Origin: PALSA-693 sp963780345 | GTDB taxonomy: Bacteria; Actinomycetota; Acidimicrobiia; Acidimicrobiales; Palsa-688 | Assembly: GCA_963780345.1 (NCBI GenBank) | Contig: CAWABU010000006.1 | Location: forward strand, 1,116,001-1,180,000 | Direction of reading: 5' to 3' | DNA: 64,000 nucleotides | Shown here: positions 6,918 to 15,780 of the stretch, piece after piece | How the letters are laid out: each line of letters opens with the position of its first letter | Numbering within the stretch: position 1 is the first letter of the stretch | Translations under genes and position numbers: made by a program | Notes under the pieces: generated by a model | What the model was told of the DNA's origin: nothing | Seen by the model: the letters and a program-made list of their open reading frames with translations, nothing else | Database searches by the model: none

Positions 6918-7283
6918 CTACTGGGAACCGAACTTGCTTACGTCGAAGTAGTCCCGCCACAGGGTGATCTTGTCGGTAGCCGGATCGACCTCCCAGACAC
7001 CCGCCACCGGAATAGTGATCTCCGTGCTCCCCATCAGCACGCGGTCGACTCGTTCGTTGAAGACGACATTTCCCTGAGCGACCTGCCGCTCGATCTTGAA
7101 TTGAGGGGGATTCTGAGGCGTGACAAACGTACTCAGCGTCTGGCGTATGGCGTCGGGACCAACGTTCTTCCCGATCGGAACATTGTCGTATTCGCAGTCG
7201 GGCGCCACGTACCCCAGCGCGGCGTCAAGATCACCCCGCTCGATGGCGGCGATGAAGTTCGTCACGACTTCCTCTGATGCCAC
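6918..7283 (-). CDS. Limonene-1,2-epoxide hydrolase family protein
   Basis: 121 residues from GTG 7283, with GAGGAGG just upstream. The cone-shaped alpha+beta fold is shared with SnoaL and NTF2, but here the full catalytic set of limonene-epoxide hydrolase appears in order: Tyr32 and Asn34 (YDNVP), Arg78 and Asp80 (ERVDR) and Asp111 (WRDYFD). These residues position the water and activate the epoxide in the Rhodococcus enzyme. It probably opens a terpene- or steroid-like epoxide to a diol. The frame is open further upstream, but that part overlaps the divergent hydrolase gene and has no family similarity. It is divergent from the alpha/beta epoxide hydrolase at 7362. Confidence 0.8.
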   Translation of the reverse strand: MASEEVVTNFIAAIERGDLDAALGYVAPDCEYDNVPIGKNVGPDAIRQTLSTFVTPQNPPQFKIERQVAQGNVVFNERVDRVLMGSTEITIPVAGVWEVDPATDKITLWRDYFDVSKFGSQ

Positions 7284-7361
7284 GGCAGCCTCCTCGCGAA
7301 AATGGTCAACGGAGTGTACCCGGCCCGACATCCCGGCGGCAGGCCCGGATACCCTTCTGAG

Positions 7362-8528
7362 ATGCCACCGGCCCAGGCCCCGGACGACCACCCCCTTGAG
7401 CTTCTCGTCCCGCTCAGCCACCAACATCTGCCGGCCGGCGTTCAGGCCCGCTTCGTGCAGACGCGCACGGGCTTGAGGACGCATTTCCTGGAAGCCGGAT
7501 TCGATCGCCCGGCGGCTCCTCTCGTGCTGCTACTGCATGGATTTCCGGAGCTTTCGTTCAGCTGGCGGAACGTCATGGTCCCCCTCGCCGAGGCCGGGTT
7601 CCATGTCGTCGCCCCTGACCAGCGAGGGTACGGCCGCACCACCGGATGGGACGGCGACTATGACGGCGACTGGCAGAGCTTCGGAATGCTGAGCGTAGTA
7701 CGCGACGCCCTGGCCCTGATCCGGGCCCTCGGCTTCGATGAGGCCGCAGGCGTGGTCGGACACGACTTCGGCTCTCCGGTTGCGGGCTGGTGCGGCCTCA
7801 TCCGCCCTGATGTGTTCCAACGGGTGGTCATGATGAGCGCCCCGTTTGCGGGGGTGCCGAGTATCCCCGCCGGGGAGAGTCCAGCTCCGGCCCGGGCCGA
7901 CATCGACCGGGAGCTGGCCACCCTGGACCAGCCCCGCAAGCACTACCAGCGCTACTACACCACCCGCGAGGCGGACGATGACATGCGCCATTGCCAACAG
8001 GGCCTCCACGACTTTCTGCGGGCCTACTTTCACGTCAAGAGCGGGGATTGGCCGGGAAACGAACCGGTGGCGTTAGCCGCGTGGACGGCCGCAGAGCTGG
8101 CCAGGATGCCGACCTACTACATCATGGATGCCGGCCTCACCATGGCGGAAACGGTCGCTCCCGAGATGCCATCCGCCGATCACATTGCCCGCTGCCAGTG
8201 GCTGCCCGACGAAGCGCTGGCCGTGTACACGGAAGAGTTCGAAAGAACCGGCTTCCAGGGCGGGTTGCAATGGTACCGCTGCGCCCTGGCGCCGCCCGTG
8301 CAGGCACAGCTCCTTCTCTTCGCCGGCCGCACCATCCAGGTTCCCGTTTGCTTCATCGCCGGCGCCCGCGACTGGGGTGTCTACCAGTCGCCCGGGGCGG
8401 TAGAAAACATGCAACGGGTCTGCCCGGACTTTCGGGGCCTGCACCTGCTCCAGGGAGCCGGGCACTGGGTCCAACAAGAGCGCAGCGAAGAGGTGGTCAA
8501 ACTCATGCTGGACTTCCTCCTCGCTTAA
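7362..8528 (+). CDS. Alpha/beta-hydrolase, epoxide hydrolase type
   Basis: 388 residues from ATG 7362. The oxyanion motif HGFPE is at 59-63, followed by SFSWRN and the conserved DQRGYG. The nucleophile elbow VVGHDFGS carries Asp135, as in soluble epoxide hydrolases and haloalkane dehalogenases rather than serine esterases. Near the C-terminus GARDWG supplies the acid and GAGHWVQQE the histidine. A cap domain lies between about residues 160 and 300. It is divergent from a limonene-epoxide-hydrolase-type gene and convergent with an SDR gene four bases away, suggesting a local pathway through epoxide, diol and ketone. Confidence 0.85.
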   Translation: MPPAQAPDDHPLELLVPLSHQHLPAGVQARFVQTRTGLRTHFLEAGFDRPAAPLVLLLHGFPELSFSWRNVMVPLAEAGFHVVAPDQRGYGRTTGWDGDYDGDWQSFGMLSVVRDALALIRALGFDEAAGVVGHDFGSPVAGWCGLIRPDVFQRVVMMSAPFAGVPSIPAGESPAPARADIDRELATLDQPRKHYQRYYTTREADDDMRHCQQGLHDFLRAYFHVKSGDWPGNEPVALAAWTAAELARMPTYYIMDAGLTMAETVAPEMPSADHIARCQWLPDEALAVYTEEFERTGFQGGLQWYRCALAPPVQAQLLLFAGRTIQVPVCFIAGARDWGVYQSPGAVENMQRVCPDFRGLHLLQGAGHWVQQERSEEVVKLMLDFLLA

Positions 8529-8532
8529 TTCC

Positions 8533-9312
8533 TCAAATCAGGCTCTTGCTCTGACCACCGTCGACATTGATGCACGCCCCGGTGATCAGGTCGGCGCGTT
8601 CGGAGGCAAGGAACGCCACAATGTCGCCGACCGGCTCCGGCCAACCGAACTTTCCCATGGGCAGGTTGGTGGCGATGAAGGCATCGACCACCGCTTTCGG
8701 CTGGGATTCAGTGAACTGTTCCCAGCTGCCGCCAGGAAACAGGATCGATCCGGGGGCAACGGTGTTGCAAAGGATATTGTCCTTCGCCAGCTCCAGGGCG
8801 TGATGCTTGGTGGCCGCGATGAGCGCGGCCTTGGATGTCATATACGCCAGCGGTCCACCATGCTCCCGACCGAAGATCGAGGCAATGGAGATGATCCGCC
8901 CCCACTGTCGCTCGCGCATTGCCGGCACAGCCAACCTGATCAGATGCTCGGCGCCGAAGAGATTGAGACGGAAGCCGGGCATCAGCTCTTCTTCCCCCGT
9001 GTCCGCCACTCCGAACCCTCCCCCGCCGAGCCCGCCGACGTTGTTGACCAGGATGTCGACCTGGCCGAATCGGTCGACCGCCGACGAGAAGAGCCGCTCG
9101 CGGTCCCCGACGATGGAACAGTCGGCCACCACGCCATCGGCCTCGCTGCCGGCGGCGCGAAGCTCCTCGACGGTCTCTTTCAGCTTGTCATCGCCGCGAG
9201 CACAGATGACGACGTTGACTCCCTCGCCCGCCAAAGAGAGGGCAGCCTGGCGACCGAGGCCCCGGCTGCCGCCCGTGACAATCGCGACGCGGCCCTTGAT
9301 TCCCAGATCCAT
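8533..9312 (-). CDS. SDR family oxidoreductase
   Basis: A classical short-chain dehydrogenase/reductase of 259 residues. It has the NAD(P)-binding TGGSRGLG motif near residue 13, NNVGG in the middle, the catalytic Ser (SIASIFG) and Tyr-x-x-x-Lys (YMTSK), and the C-terminal NVDGGQS. The start is placed at ATG 9312 (MDLGIKGRVAIVTGG) because the ten extra N-terminal codons from 9342 are not family-like. It probably oxidises a hydroxyl made by the neighbouring epoxide hydrolases or reduces a ketoacyl-CoA; the substrate is unknown. Confidence 0.85.
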   Translation of the reverse strand: MDLGIKGRVAIVTGGSRGLGRQAALSLAGEGVNVVICARGDDKLKETVEELRAAGSEADGVVADCSIVGDRERLFSSAVDRFGQVDILVNNVGGLGGGGFGVADTGEEELMPGFRLNLFGAEHLIRLAVPAMRERQWGRIISIASIFGREHGGPLAYMTSKAALIAATKHHALELAKDNILCNTVAPGSILFPGGSWEQFTESQPKAVVDAFIATNLPMGKFGWPEPVGDIVAFLASERADLITGACINVDGGQSKSLI

Positions 9313-9551
9313 GAGCGAGGACCTTAGTGGTGGCTCGACCATTCGTGCCTACCCGCCCGGGCAGGCGGCCGATCGGCGGGGCCCGCCGGGCCGGCTGCCC
9401 GCCGAACCGTTCGGCCGCCAGCGTGCGGGCCCGATCCGGTCGCCTCGGTGGCCGGGTTCGAAGCCGGGGCGCCCCGGGCACCGATCTGCTTGACGCTTTC
9501 ACGGCCGGATTCTTATGCTCGGTCGGTCCGGCGAGGAGGAAGCTGAGCAGA

Positions 9552-11186
9552 GTGGAACTTCTGAACCCCGATGAGGCCGCCGCCCTGGTCCAATCCGGGG
9601 ACACCATCACCGTCAGTGGATGTGTCAGCAGCATGGTACCGGAGGAAATACTCAAGGCTCTCGAGCTGCGCTTCCTGGCCACCGGCGAGCCCGACCAGCT
9701 GACGGAGATCCATCCATGGTTGTACGGGTCGGAGGACGGCACCGGCCTGAACCGCTGGGCCCATGACGGGTTCCTCAAGAGAACCATCGGTAGCTGTTAC
9801 ATCCTGCCGGCCACGAGCAAGACATCCGAAATCAACGAGTTGGTGCTGTCCGGAGGCGTGGAGGCCTACTGTTGGCCGGGTAACGCCATCTTTCAGATGC
9901 TACGGGCGGTCGGAGCGGGCCGGACCGGCTTTCTCACCGAAATCGGCCTCGACACCTTTGCCGACCCGCGTCGGACGGGCGGCCGCCTCAACGCCCGGAC
10001 CGTCGAGGAGCTCATCCAGGTCGTCGAGGTGGACGGACGGGAGCACCTCTTTTACCCATCCATACCAATAGACGTCGCCGTCATCCGGGCCTCCACCGCT
10101 GACACCGACGGCAATATCTTTTGCGATGAGGAGGGCCGGACGGAAGGAATCCTCCTGCAAGCCACCGCGGCCCACAACTGCGGAGGCATCGTGATCGCCC
10201 AGGTCAAGCATCTGGTCGAGGTGGGGACCATGCACCCTCTGATGGCGGAGGTCCCGGGCATCCTGGTCGACGCCGTGGTGGTATGCGAGGAAACGCGACA
10301 GTTCGAATATGGTCCCCTCCAGGGTGACCTCCCGGCCACCACGGGAGCCCGGCGGATCCCGTTGCCCCGGTTCGAGGAAGTGCCATTCGGGCCCAGGAAG
10401 ATCATCGTCCGCCGGGCCCTCATGGAAATGGCATCAGGCGACGTCGTCAATATCGGTGCCGGAGTGCCGTTCGGGCTGCTGCCCGTGGCTGAGGAGGAAG
10501 AGGTCGGCGACCGAATACGATGGAGCGTTGAGCACGGGGTGCTCGGGGGACGGCCGTTCGGCGCCTGCTCATGGAACCCCACGTCGATCAGTTCGCCGGC
10601 CTGGTTGCTGGACTTCTACCACGGCGGTGGCCTCGATCAGGCCTTCCTGGCCCTACCCCAGGTGGACGCGGCGGGCAACGTCAACGTCGGCCGCCTCGGC
10701 GATCAGCTGCCGGGCACGGGCGGATTCACCGACATCGCCGCATCGGCTCGAAAGGTGAGCTTCCTCGGGACCATGACCTCCGACGGCCTGGAAGTCGCCG
10801 TCGATGAGGGCAAGCTGGTAATCGCCCGGGAGGGTCGGACCCGAAAGTTCATTCAGGACTGCGAGATGGTCTGCTTCAGCGGGACCAAGGCCAGGGAACG
10901 AGGCTCCGAAGTGAAGTACATCACCGAGCGAGCCGTCTTTAGCCTCGGCCCTCACGGTCTGGTGCTGGACGAGGTCGCTCCCGGGATCGACATTCAGAGC
11001 CAGGTGCTGGATCTGAGCGATTTCCCGATCGCGGTCAGCCCGAACATCACGATGATGGACAGCCGGCTTTTCCGGGAGGAGAGGCTGAACCTCCAGCTGG
11101 CCGAAACCCCCCGGAGGCGGAGGGGGATCGGGGTCGATGTCGGCATCGGGCTCGCTTACGGACTGCAACGGCACGGGATGGAGTGA
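9552..11186 (+). CDS. Family I CoA-transferase (acetate/propionate/3-oxoacid type, fused subunits)
   Basis: 544 residues carrying both halves of a family I CoA-transferase. The N-terminal half resembles subunit A (LNPDEAAALVQSGDTITVSG). The C-terminal half resembles subunit B (RRALMEMASGDVVNIGAGVP) and holds the catalytic glutamate motif SVEHGVLGG. Propionate/acetate CoA-transferase-like proteins (Pct/YdiF) have this fused layout. It forms a glutamyl-CoA intermediate and activates short or medium carboxylates. The start is taken at GTG 9552, after AGGAGG at 9534-9539; the frame is open further upstream but that part is low-complexity. It converges with and overlaps the mazG-like gene by 31 bases. 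Confidence 0.85.
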   Translation: MELLNPDEAAALVQSGDTITVSGCVSSMVPEEILKALELRFLATGEPDQLTEIHPWLYGSEDGTGLNRWAHDGFLKRTIGSCYILPATSKTSEINELVLSGGVEAYCWPGNAIFQMLRAVGAGRTGFLTEIGLDTFADPRRTGGRLNARTVEELIQVVEVDGREHLFYPSIPIDVAVIRASTADTDGNIFCDEEGRTEGILLQATAAHNCGGIVIAQVKHLVEVGTMHPLMAEVPGILVDAVVVCEETRQFEYGPLQGDLPATTGARRIPLPRFEEVPFGPRKIIVRRALMEMASGDVVNIGAGVPFGLLPVAEEEEVGDRIRWSVEHGVLGGRPFGACSWNPTSISSPAWLLDFYHGGGLDQAFLALPQVDAAGNVNVGRLGDQLPGTGGFTDIAASARKVSFLGTMTSDGLEVAVDEGKLVIAREGRTRKFIQDCEMVCFSGTKARERGSEVKYITERAVFSLGPHGLVLDEVAPGIDIQSQVLDLSDFPIAVSPNITMMDSRLFREERLNLQLAETPRRRRGIGVDVGIGLAYGLQRHGME

Positions 11187-11440
11187 CATCGTGGGCATCC
11201 GGACCGATACCGGACCGCCGCCTCGTCGAGGGAGAGGCCCAACTGGTTAGCAAGTGACGCCAGCCAGGCCAGGACGTCTCCGGCCTCGTGAATCTGTTGC
11301 TCACGGCCACCTTTTCGAACCGCCCTGGCCAACTCACCCACCTCCTCCGCAAGCCAGGCGATGGTGGCCGGGATGCCCCGGTCGCGATCCCGCTCCCCGT
11401 ACGTCGCCTCCATCAGCTGCTGCAGCTCTGCCAGCTCCAT
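11156..11440 (-). CDS. MazG-family nucleotide pyrophosphohydrolase
   Basis: A 94-residue single-domain MazG-like protein, encoded within a much longer minus-strand open frame that is otherwise a shadow of plus-strand genes. ATG 11440 is preceded by GGGAGGT. The Mg-binding residues of the family are visible: EEVGE (32-36), then Glu52 and Asp55 (HEAGDVLAWL). The C-terminus carries C-x2-C-x4-C-x-C (Cys82, 85, 90, 92), a likely zinc site seen in a subset of small MazG proteins. It probably hydrolyses non-canonical or excess NTPs to NMPs. Confidence 0.8.
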   Translation of the reverse strand: MELAELQQLMEATYGERDRDRGIPATIAWLAEEVGELARAVRKGGREQQIHEAGDVLAWLASLANQLGLSLDEAAVRYRSGCPRCHSIPCRCSP

Positions 11441-11518
11441 CCCGACCTCCCTGACACCTACCTGGCACCGATGGGTTCTGAGTCTTCGTCCTGCGCCCCG
11501 GCGACGGCGAGGACGACC

Positions 11519-12133
11519 ATGATCTTCGCCGATCCCTGGCAGACTCGGGTCGTGCTGTTCAAGGAGCGGTTCTGGGCCGGTCTGCGAGATGGCTCCCTGA
11601 CGGTGGCCTACCGGCGGTGGAAACGGCCTTCGGTGAAGACCGGGGGCACGCTGGTCAGCCCCGGCGGTCAGCTCGCTATTGACTCGGTCGAGGTCGTCGA
11701 CGACGCTCAAGTGGACGACGTAGCGGCCCGGCGGGCGGGCTATGCGAGTCGAGACGACCTCTTCACCAGCCTGCGAGGCGATGGCCAGCTCTATCGCATC
11801 CGTTTCCACCGCCTCGGCGAGGATCCTCGAGTGGACCTGCGGCAGCGGGCCGAGATGACGGCACCGGAGTGGAGTGCGATCACCGGGATGCTGCAGCGCA
11901 ACGACTGGGCGCGGCCCTATCTCCGGCTCATCGAAGAGTCGCCGGGCATCGTGAGCACAGAGCTCGCGGCCCGGGCCGGCGTCGAGCGCCCGGTCTTCAA
12001 ACAGCGGGTCAGGCGCTTGAAGGCCCTCGGCCTGACCGAGAGCCTCGAGGTCGGCTACCGGATTTCTCCCCGCGGCCAAGCCGTACTGGCCGATCCCGGA
12101 GTCCACGAGGGCACCACGGACACCGGGTTGTAG
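11519..12133 (+). CDS. ASCH/PUA-like domain protein with C-terminal winged helix
   Basis: 204 residues. The first half (VVLFKERFWAGLRDGSLTVA, YRRWKRPSVKTGG, then IDSVEVVD) has the beta-rich pattern of ASCH/PUA-like RNA-binding proteins, including the F-R-x-W-x-R-P-x-V-K-x-G core. The second half (TELAARAGVERPVFKQRVRR, then LKALGLTESLEVGYRISPRG) looks like a winged helix. ATG 11519 is chosen, though GTG 11549 (VLFKERFW) is also possible and nearer the family start. The function is unknown; RNA binding or modification sensing is an inference from the fold. Confidence 0.7.
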   Translation: MIFADPWQTRVVLFKERFWAGLRDGSLTVAYRRWKRPSVKTGGTLVSPGGQLAIDSVEVVDDAQVDDVAARRAGYASRDDLFTSLRGDGQLYRIRFHRLGEDPRVDLRQRAEMTAPEWSAITGMLQRNDWARPYLRLIEESPGIVSTELAARAGVERPVFKQRVRRLKALGLTESLEVGYRISPRGQAVLADPGVHEGTTDTGL

Positions 12134-12151
12134 TAGCGCTAGAGTTCGTTC

Positions 12152-12805
12152 GTGGAACTCCGAGAAGCGCTGTATACGACCCGCGCCATGCGCCGCGTCG
12201 ATGACCGGCCCATCCCCCATGAAGTACAGGCCAGAATTCTCGATGCGGCCGTGCGGGCCCCGAGTGGCGGCAACGGACAGAACTGGCGATTTCTCCTGGT
12301 CGACGACCCTCAGGTGATTGCCCGCCTCGGCCCGATCTACCGCGATTGCCTCGCCAGGCTGTGGACCGGTCCCTACGCCGACCGGGCGGCCGCGACCGCT
12401 GCAGATCCTGACGACCCGGATTCGAAAACCTTCACCCGCATGCAGCGGTCGGCCCAGTACCTGGCCGACAATTTCGAAGCCTATCCCCTGCTGCTCTTCG
12501 GCTTCTCGCAGTACGACACGTCGGGCGGCTCGATCTACCCGGCCATCTGGAACGCCATGCTCGCAGCCCGAGGCGAGGGGGTCGGGAGCGCCCTGACCTC
12601 GCTGATGGCGCAGCGAGCGACGGAGGTACTCGACATTCTCGGGGTGCCGCAGGACGAGGGGTGGATCATGTGCTGCTGTATCACCCTCGGCTACCCCACC
12701 GGCCGCTGGGGCGTCGCCGAGCGCATCCCGGCCGAGCAGGTCAGCTTCAGCAATCGTTGGGGCACTCCCCTGTCGTTCGAGGTCAAAGGCCCGCTCTGGC
12801 CGTGA
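12152..12805 (+). CDS. Nitroreductase family protein
   Basis: 217 residues from GTG 12152. The N-terminal FMN-binding signature (TRAMRRVDDRPIP, then APSGGNGQNWRFLLVDD) and the C-terminal ITLGYPTGRWG are typical of the nitroreductase fold, which binds FMN and uses NAD(P)H to reduce nitro compounds, quinones or enones. It follows the ASCH-like gene by 18 bases and could be co-transcribed. No Shine-Dalgarno sequence is obvious. Confidence 0.85.
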   Translation: MELREALYTTRAMRRVDDRPIPHEVQARILDAAVRAPSGGNGQNWRFLLVDDPQVIARLGPIYRDCLARLWTGPYADRAAATAADPDDPDSKTFTRMQRSAQYLADNFEAYPLLLFGFSQYDTSGGSIYPAIWNAMLAARGEGVGSALTSLMAQRATEVLDILGVPQDEGWIMCCCITLGYPTGRWGVAERIPAEQVSFSNRWGTPLSFEVKGPLWP

Positions 12806-12816
12806 CCGGCCGGTGT

Positions 12817-12870
12817 GGGTCGTGATGCAGCAGTCGCGGTCGGTCACGACCACGACTTCCGTCACGACCC
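12817..12870. promoter_or_regulatory. Cluster of GGGTCGTGA / TCACGACC(C) repeats
   Basis: GGGTCGTGA (12817-12825) pairs perfectly with TCACGACCC (12862-12870), and a further TCACGACC lies at 12844-12851. The block sits between the nitroreductase stop and the amidohydrolase ribosome site. It may be an operator array for the amidohydrolase or a structured 5' leader. No regulator gene adjoins it. Confidence 0.4.
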
Positions 12871-12916
12871 GGGGCCCGAGCTAAACTGCCCGTCACACTC
12901 TCTCGGGGAGGATTCA

Positions 12917-14119
12917 GTGAACAGCACCTCGACGGCAACCGGTGACGGTCTGTTGATCGTTGATTCCGACACCCATCTGACTGAGCCGTGGGACCTCTGG
13001 ACGTCGCGCGCGCCGGCGGCGCTCGTTGACCGGGTTCCTCAAGTGCGCCAGCTCGATGACAAGCTCAGGTGGGTGGTTGACGACCTGCCCCTGGGTCCGG
13101 CGGGAGCCGTCTGCGTGGTCGATCCCACCGGGATCAAGCATCTCGGATCGGAGTATGCGTTTCGTAAGCAGGTTCAAGACGTACATCCCGGGGCATCCCA
13201 GGTCACACCACGCCTGGCCCTCATGGACCAGCAGGGCGTCTGGGCCCAGCTGGTATATCCCAACACCGTCGGATTCGGGGGGCAGCAGCTGGGGAAGGTT
13301 GCCGACCTGGAGCTTCGCAACGCCTGTGCCGAGATCTACAACAACGCCATGGCCGACCTGCAAGCTGAATCCGGCAGCCGGCTGTTCCCCATGGCCGTGT
13401 TGCCCTGGTGGGATGTCGATTCCTGCATTCGCGAGATAGCACGGGTCAAGGAACTCGGACTGGTCGGGGTCAACATCACGCCGGATCCGCAAGAGCACGG
13501 CTTGCCGGACCTGAGTACGGACTACTGGACGCCTATGTTTTCGGCGCTCGAGGATTACGATATGCCGCTCAACTTCCATATCGGCGCCAGCGCCACGCAG
13601 TCGACTTACCATGGAACCGCCCCGTGGCCTACTCGGGATGCTGACGAAAAGCTGGCCATCGGTTCCGCAATGGTCTTCCTGTCAAACGGCCGGGTCATCG
13701 CCAACATCATCTTTGGCGGCATCCTGGAGCGGCACCCCAGGCTCCGGGTGGCCTCGGTGGAGAGCGGCGTGAGCTGGCTGCCGTTTTTCCTCCAGGCGCT
13801 GGACTACCAGCTGGACGACACCGCTCCAAAGCTGAGGAAGAAGCTGAGTCTGAGGCCCTCGGAGTATTTCCGGCGACAGATGGCCGCCTGCTTCTGGTTT
13901 GAGAGCGACCTGCTGATTCCGTCCATCGAGTGGCTCGGAGTGGATAATTGCCTTTTCGAGACGGATTTTCCTCATCCGACCTGTCTCTATCCCGATCCTG
14001 TCACCCGGGCGCTGGCTGTGTTCGAGGATGTCGATGAGACGTTTCGCCGCAAGGCCTTCGGCGAGAATGCCGTTCGCTTCTACGGCCTTCCCGTACCGGC
14101 GGTCAGTCAGTCCCGCTAA
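12917..14119 (+). CDS. Amidohydrolase family 2 (metal-dependent TIM barrel) protein
   Basis: 400 residues from GTG 12917, with GGGGAGGA upstream; 34 more open codons upstream lie in the repeat-rich leader. The opening IVDSDTHLTEPWDLW has the D-x-D-x-H metal motif of the ACMSD/amidohydrolase-2 group. The C-terminal ETDFPHPTCLYP supplies the second metal-binding Asp. Actinobacterial members of this group work as decarboxylases or C-C and amide hydrolases in aromatic and steroid degradation. The substrate is unknown; the neighbours suggest catabolism. Confidence 0.8.
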   Translation: MNSTSTATGDGLLIVDSDTHLTEPWDLWTSRAPAALVDRVPQVRQLDDKLRWVVDDLPLGPAGAVCVVDPTGIKHLGSEYAFRKQVQDVHPGASQVTPRLALMDQQGVWAQLVYPNTVGFGGQQLGKVADLELRNACAEIYNNAMADLQAESGSRLFPMAVLPWWDVDSCIREIARVKELGLVGVNITPDPQEHGLPDLSTDYWTPMFSALEDYDMPLNFHIGASATQSTYHGTAPWPTRDADEKLAIGSAMVFLSNGRVIANIIFGGILERHPRLRVASVESGVSWLPFFLQALDYQLDDTAPKLRKKLSLRPSEYFRRQMAACFWFESDLLIPSIEWLGVDNCLFETDFPHPTCLYPDPVTRALAVFEDVDETFRRKAFGENAVRFYGLPVPAVSQSR

Positions 14120-14224
14120 TGACACGCCAATGGCGAGGGTCCCCTGGCGCCCCGTGGGCGAGGCGGGCCGGCGCCTGAGGGGACGAAACCGGCGCGGCCC
14201 ATCCCGGGATGACATGCTGGGCAT

Positions 14225-15033
14225 ATGCATGTTGGAGATCTGGAAATCCGGCCGGTGCTCGACGGCGTCGCCCGCATGGTGCCGTCCGAGGCCTACAGCA
14301 CGCTGGGGGCAGAGTCAGGGGTCGCGGGGGTGATCCGAGCGACTGGGCGCCGCACCGCACCTTCCTGACCGACGACGGCATGCTCGAACTGGCGCTGGGT
14401 GGCTTCCTGGTGCGGATCGGTGATCGCGTCGCACTCATCGACACGGGCGTAGGCGACCTGCACCGGGACCCCTTTCACGGCGGCCGCCTCCTGGAGGGAC
14501 TGGCGGCTGAAGGCATCAGCCCGACAGATGTCACCGACGTGATCCTCACCCATCTTCACTTCGACCACGTGGGCTGGACCACCCGGCACGGTGAGATCGT
14601 GTTCCCAAACGCCACCTACCGCTGTGACCAGCGCGATTGGCACCACTTCGTCGGGCCAGATCCCGGCGCCACCAGGAAGCTCAGCCCGATCGAGGACCGG
14701 GTCGAGCCGTGGGACGGCAGCGGCCCGCTGCTGCCGGGGATCGACACCATGGCCGCCCCCGGCCATACCCCGGGCAGCACCATCATCGTCATATCGTCCG
14801 GGACCGAACGCGCCCTCCTCCTCGGGGACGTCGTACACTGCCCGATCGAGTTAATTGACGACGAGTGGGCCGGGATGGGGGACGTGGACCCGGCCCTGGC
14901 CCGGCGGACTCGCGAAGCTCTGATCCGCGAGCTCGAAGGCTCCGATGTGCCGGCGGCGGCCGCTCACTTCACCGGCATGAAGTTCGGCCGGCTGCTCACC
15001 GGCGAAGGGACCCGCCGATGGGTGCTCGGGTGA
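14225..15033 (+). pseudogene. MBL-fold metallo-hydrolase with an N-terminal frameshift
   Basis: The N-terminus (MHVGDLEIRPVLDGVARMVP) is in one frame from ATG 14225. The rest (GGDPSDWAPHRTFLTDDG onward) is in another, with the change near the GGGGG run around 14326-14330. A single lost base would explain it. The body is intact: THLHFDHVG (H-x-H-x-D-H), APGHTPGS, LLLGDVVH and a last histidine in AAHFTG, the full two-zinc ligand set. Such proteins include lactonases and other hydrolases. The remainder after the shift could still be expressed from a later start, but homologues need the N-terminal strand. Treat it as disrupted unless resequencing removes the shift. Confidence 0.7.
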
Positions 15034-15086
15034 TCACCGTCTGGCGCCGAGCGAACCTCCTGGACACGCCGCGCCGGCCATAGTGG

Positions 15087-15767
15087 TCACCAGGACCCAT
15101 CACGAGTCCGTATCAGGCGCCGCAGCATCGGGGACGGCGATTGTTCCGCCAGGCGACGGATATGGCGGCGGATCCCCTGTTGAGTGGCGGCGGGGTCGTC
15201 CGTGGTGAGCAGAGGCCAGGCGTGGTCGCGGGCCATTTCCAGCAACACCGACCGAAGCGCGGCCTGATGGGAGAGGAAGGTTTCGGGGCGGGAGTCAGGG
15301 TCGGTCCCGCATTCGTAGGGTGAGAGATCGCCGTCCTTGCGCTGTAACGCGACCTGGGGGGTGACGTCGAGCAAGATGACCAGGTCGACCCCGGCTGTGG
15401 CCTCCCGTACCGCCGATACCAGGCCGGGGCTACCACCGAGAACGATCTCGCTCGCCGCGTGCTTGAGAAGGTATCCGTCCAGGAGTACCAACTCCTCAGG
15501 CGCGGCTTTTGCTTGAGTGGCTGCGACGGCATTCATCCAGCCGAGAAACAGGATTCGCTCCGTGCTGCCCATCTCGGCGATGCACTCTCGCAATTCGATC
15601 CGGTCGGTGGCCCGCAGGAACCGGGCGAAAGGCAGGCGCACCGCGTCGAAGACATCCCACTTGCTCACGGTGCGCGCCGATACGCCGTGACGTTGGGCCC
15701 AGGCCATGAGTTCCCGGCATTGCGTGCTCTTGCCGGCTCCGTCGGGGCCGTCGAGGGCGACGATCAT
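15087..15767 (-). CDS. Thymidylate kinase-like P-loop kinase
   Basis: 226 residues from ATG 15767. The P-loop GPDGAGKST occupies residues 7-15, in the typical dTMP-kinase position (MIVALDGPDGAGKST). The later VLLDGYLLKHAAS and LVILLDVTPQVALQRKDGD (LID/lysine region) fit nucleoside-monophosphate kinases. It lies 13 bases after a TauD-type gene on the same strand and ends the minus-strand arm of the phosphonate cluster, so it may phosphorylate a pathway intermediate rather than dTMP; that is inference. The frame is open further upstream, but that part overlaps the oxygenase gene. Confidence 0.75.
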   Translation of the reverse strand: MIVALDGPDGAGKSTQCRELMAWAQRHGVSARTVSKWDVFDAVRLPFARFLRATDRIELRECIAEMGSTERILFLGWMNAVAATQAKAAPEELVLLDGYLLKHAASEIVLGGSPGLVSAVREATAGVDLVILLDVTPQVALQRKDGDLSPYECGTDPDSRPETFLSHQAALRSVLLEMARDHAWPLLTTDDPAATQQGIRRHIRRLAEQSPSPMLRRLIRTRDGSW

Positions 15768-15780
15768 GGGCTCACTCGAT

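Noticed and set aside
11441..12865. Upstream part of the long minus-strand frame that ends in the MazG-like gene
   Set aside because: Antisense to the ASCH-like and nitroreductase genes; the MazG similarity and ribosome site begin only at 11440.
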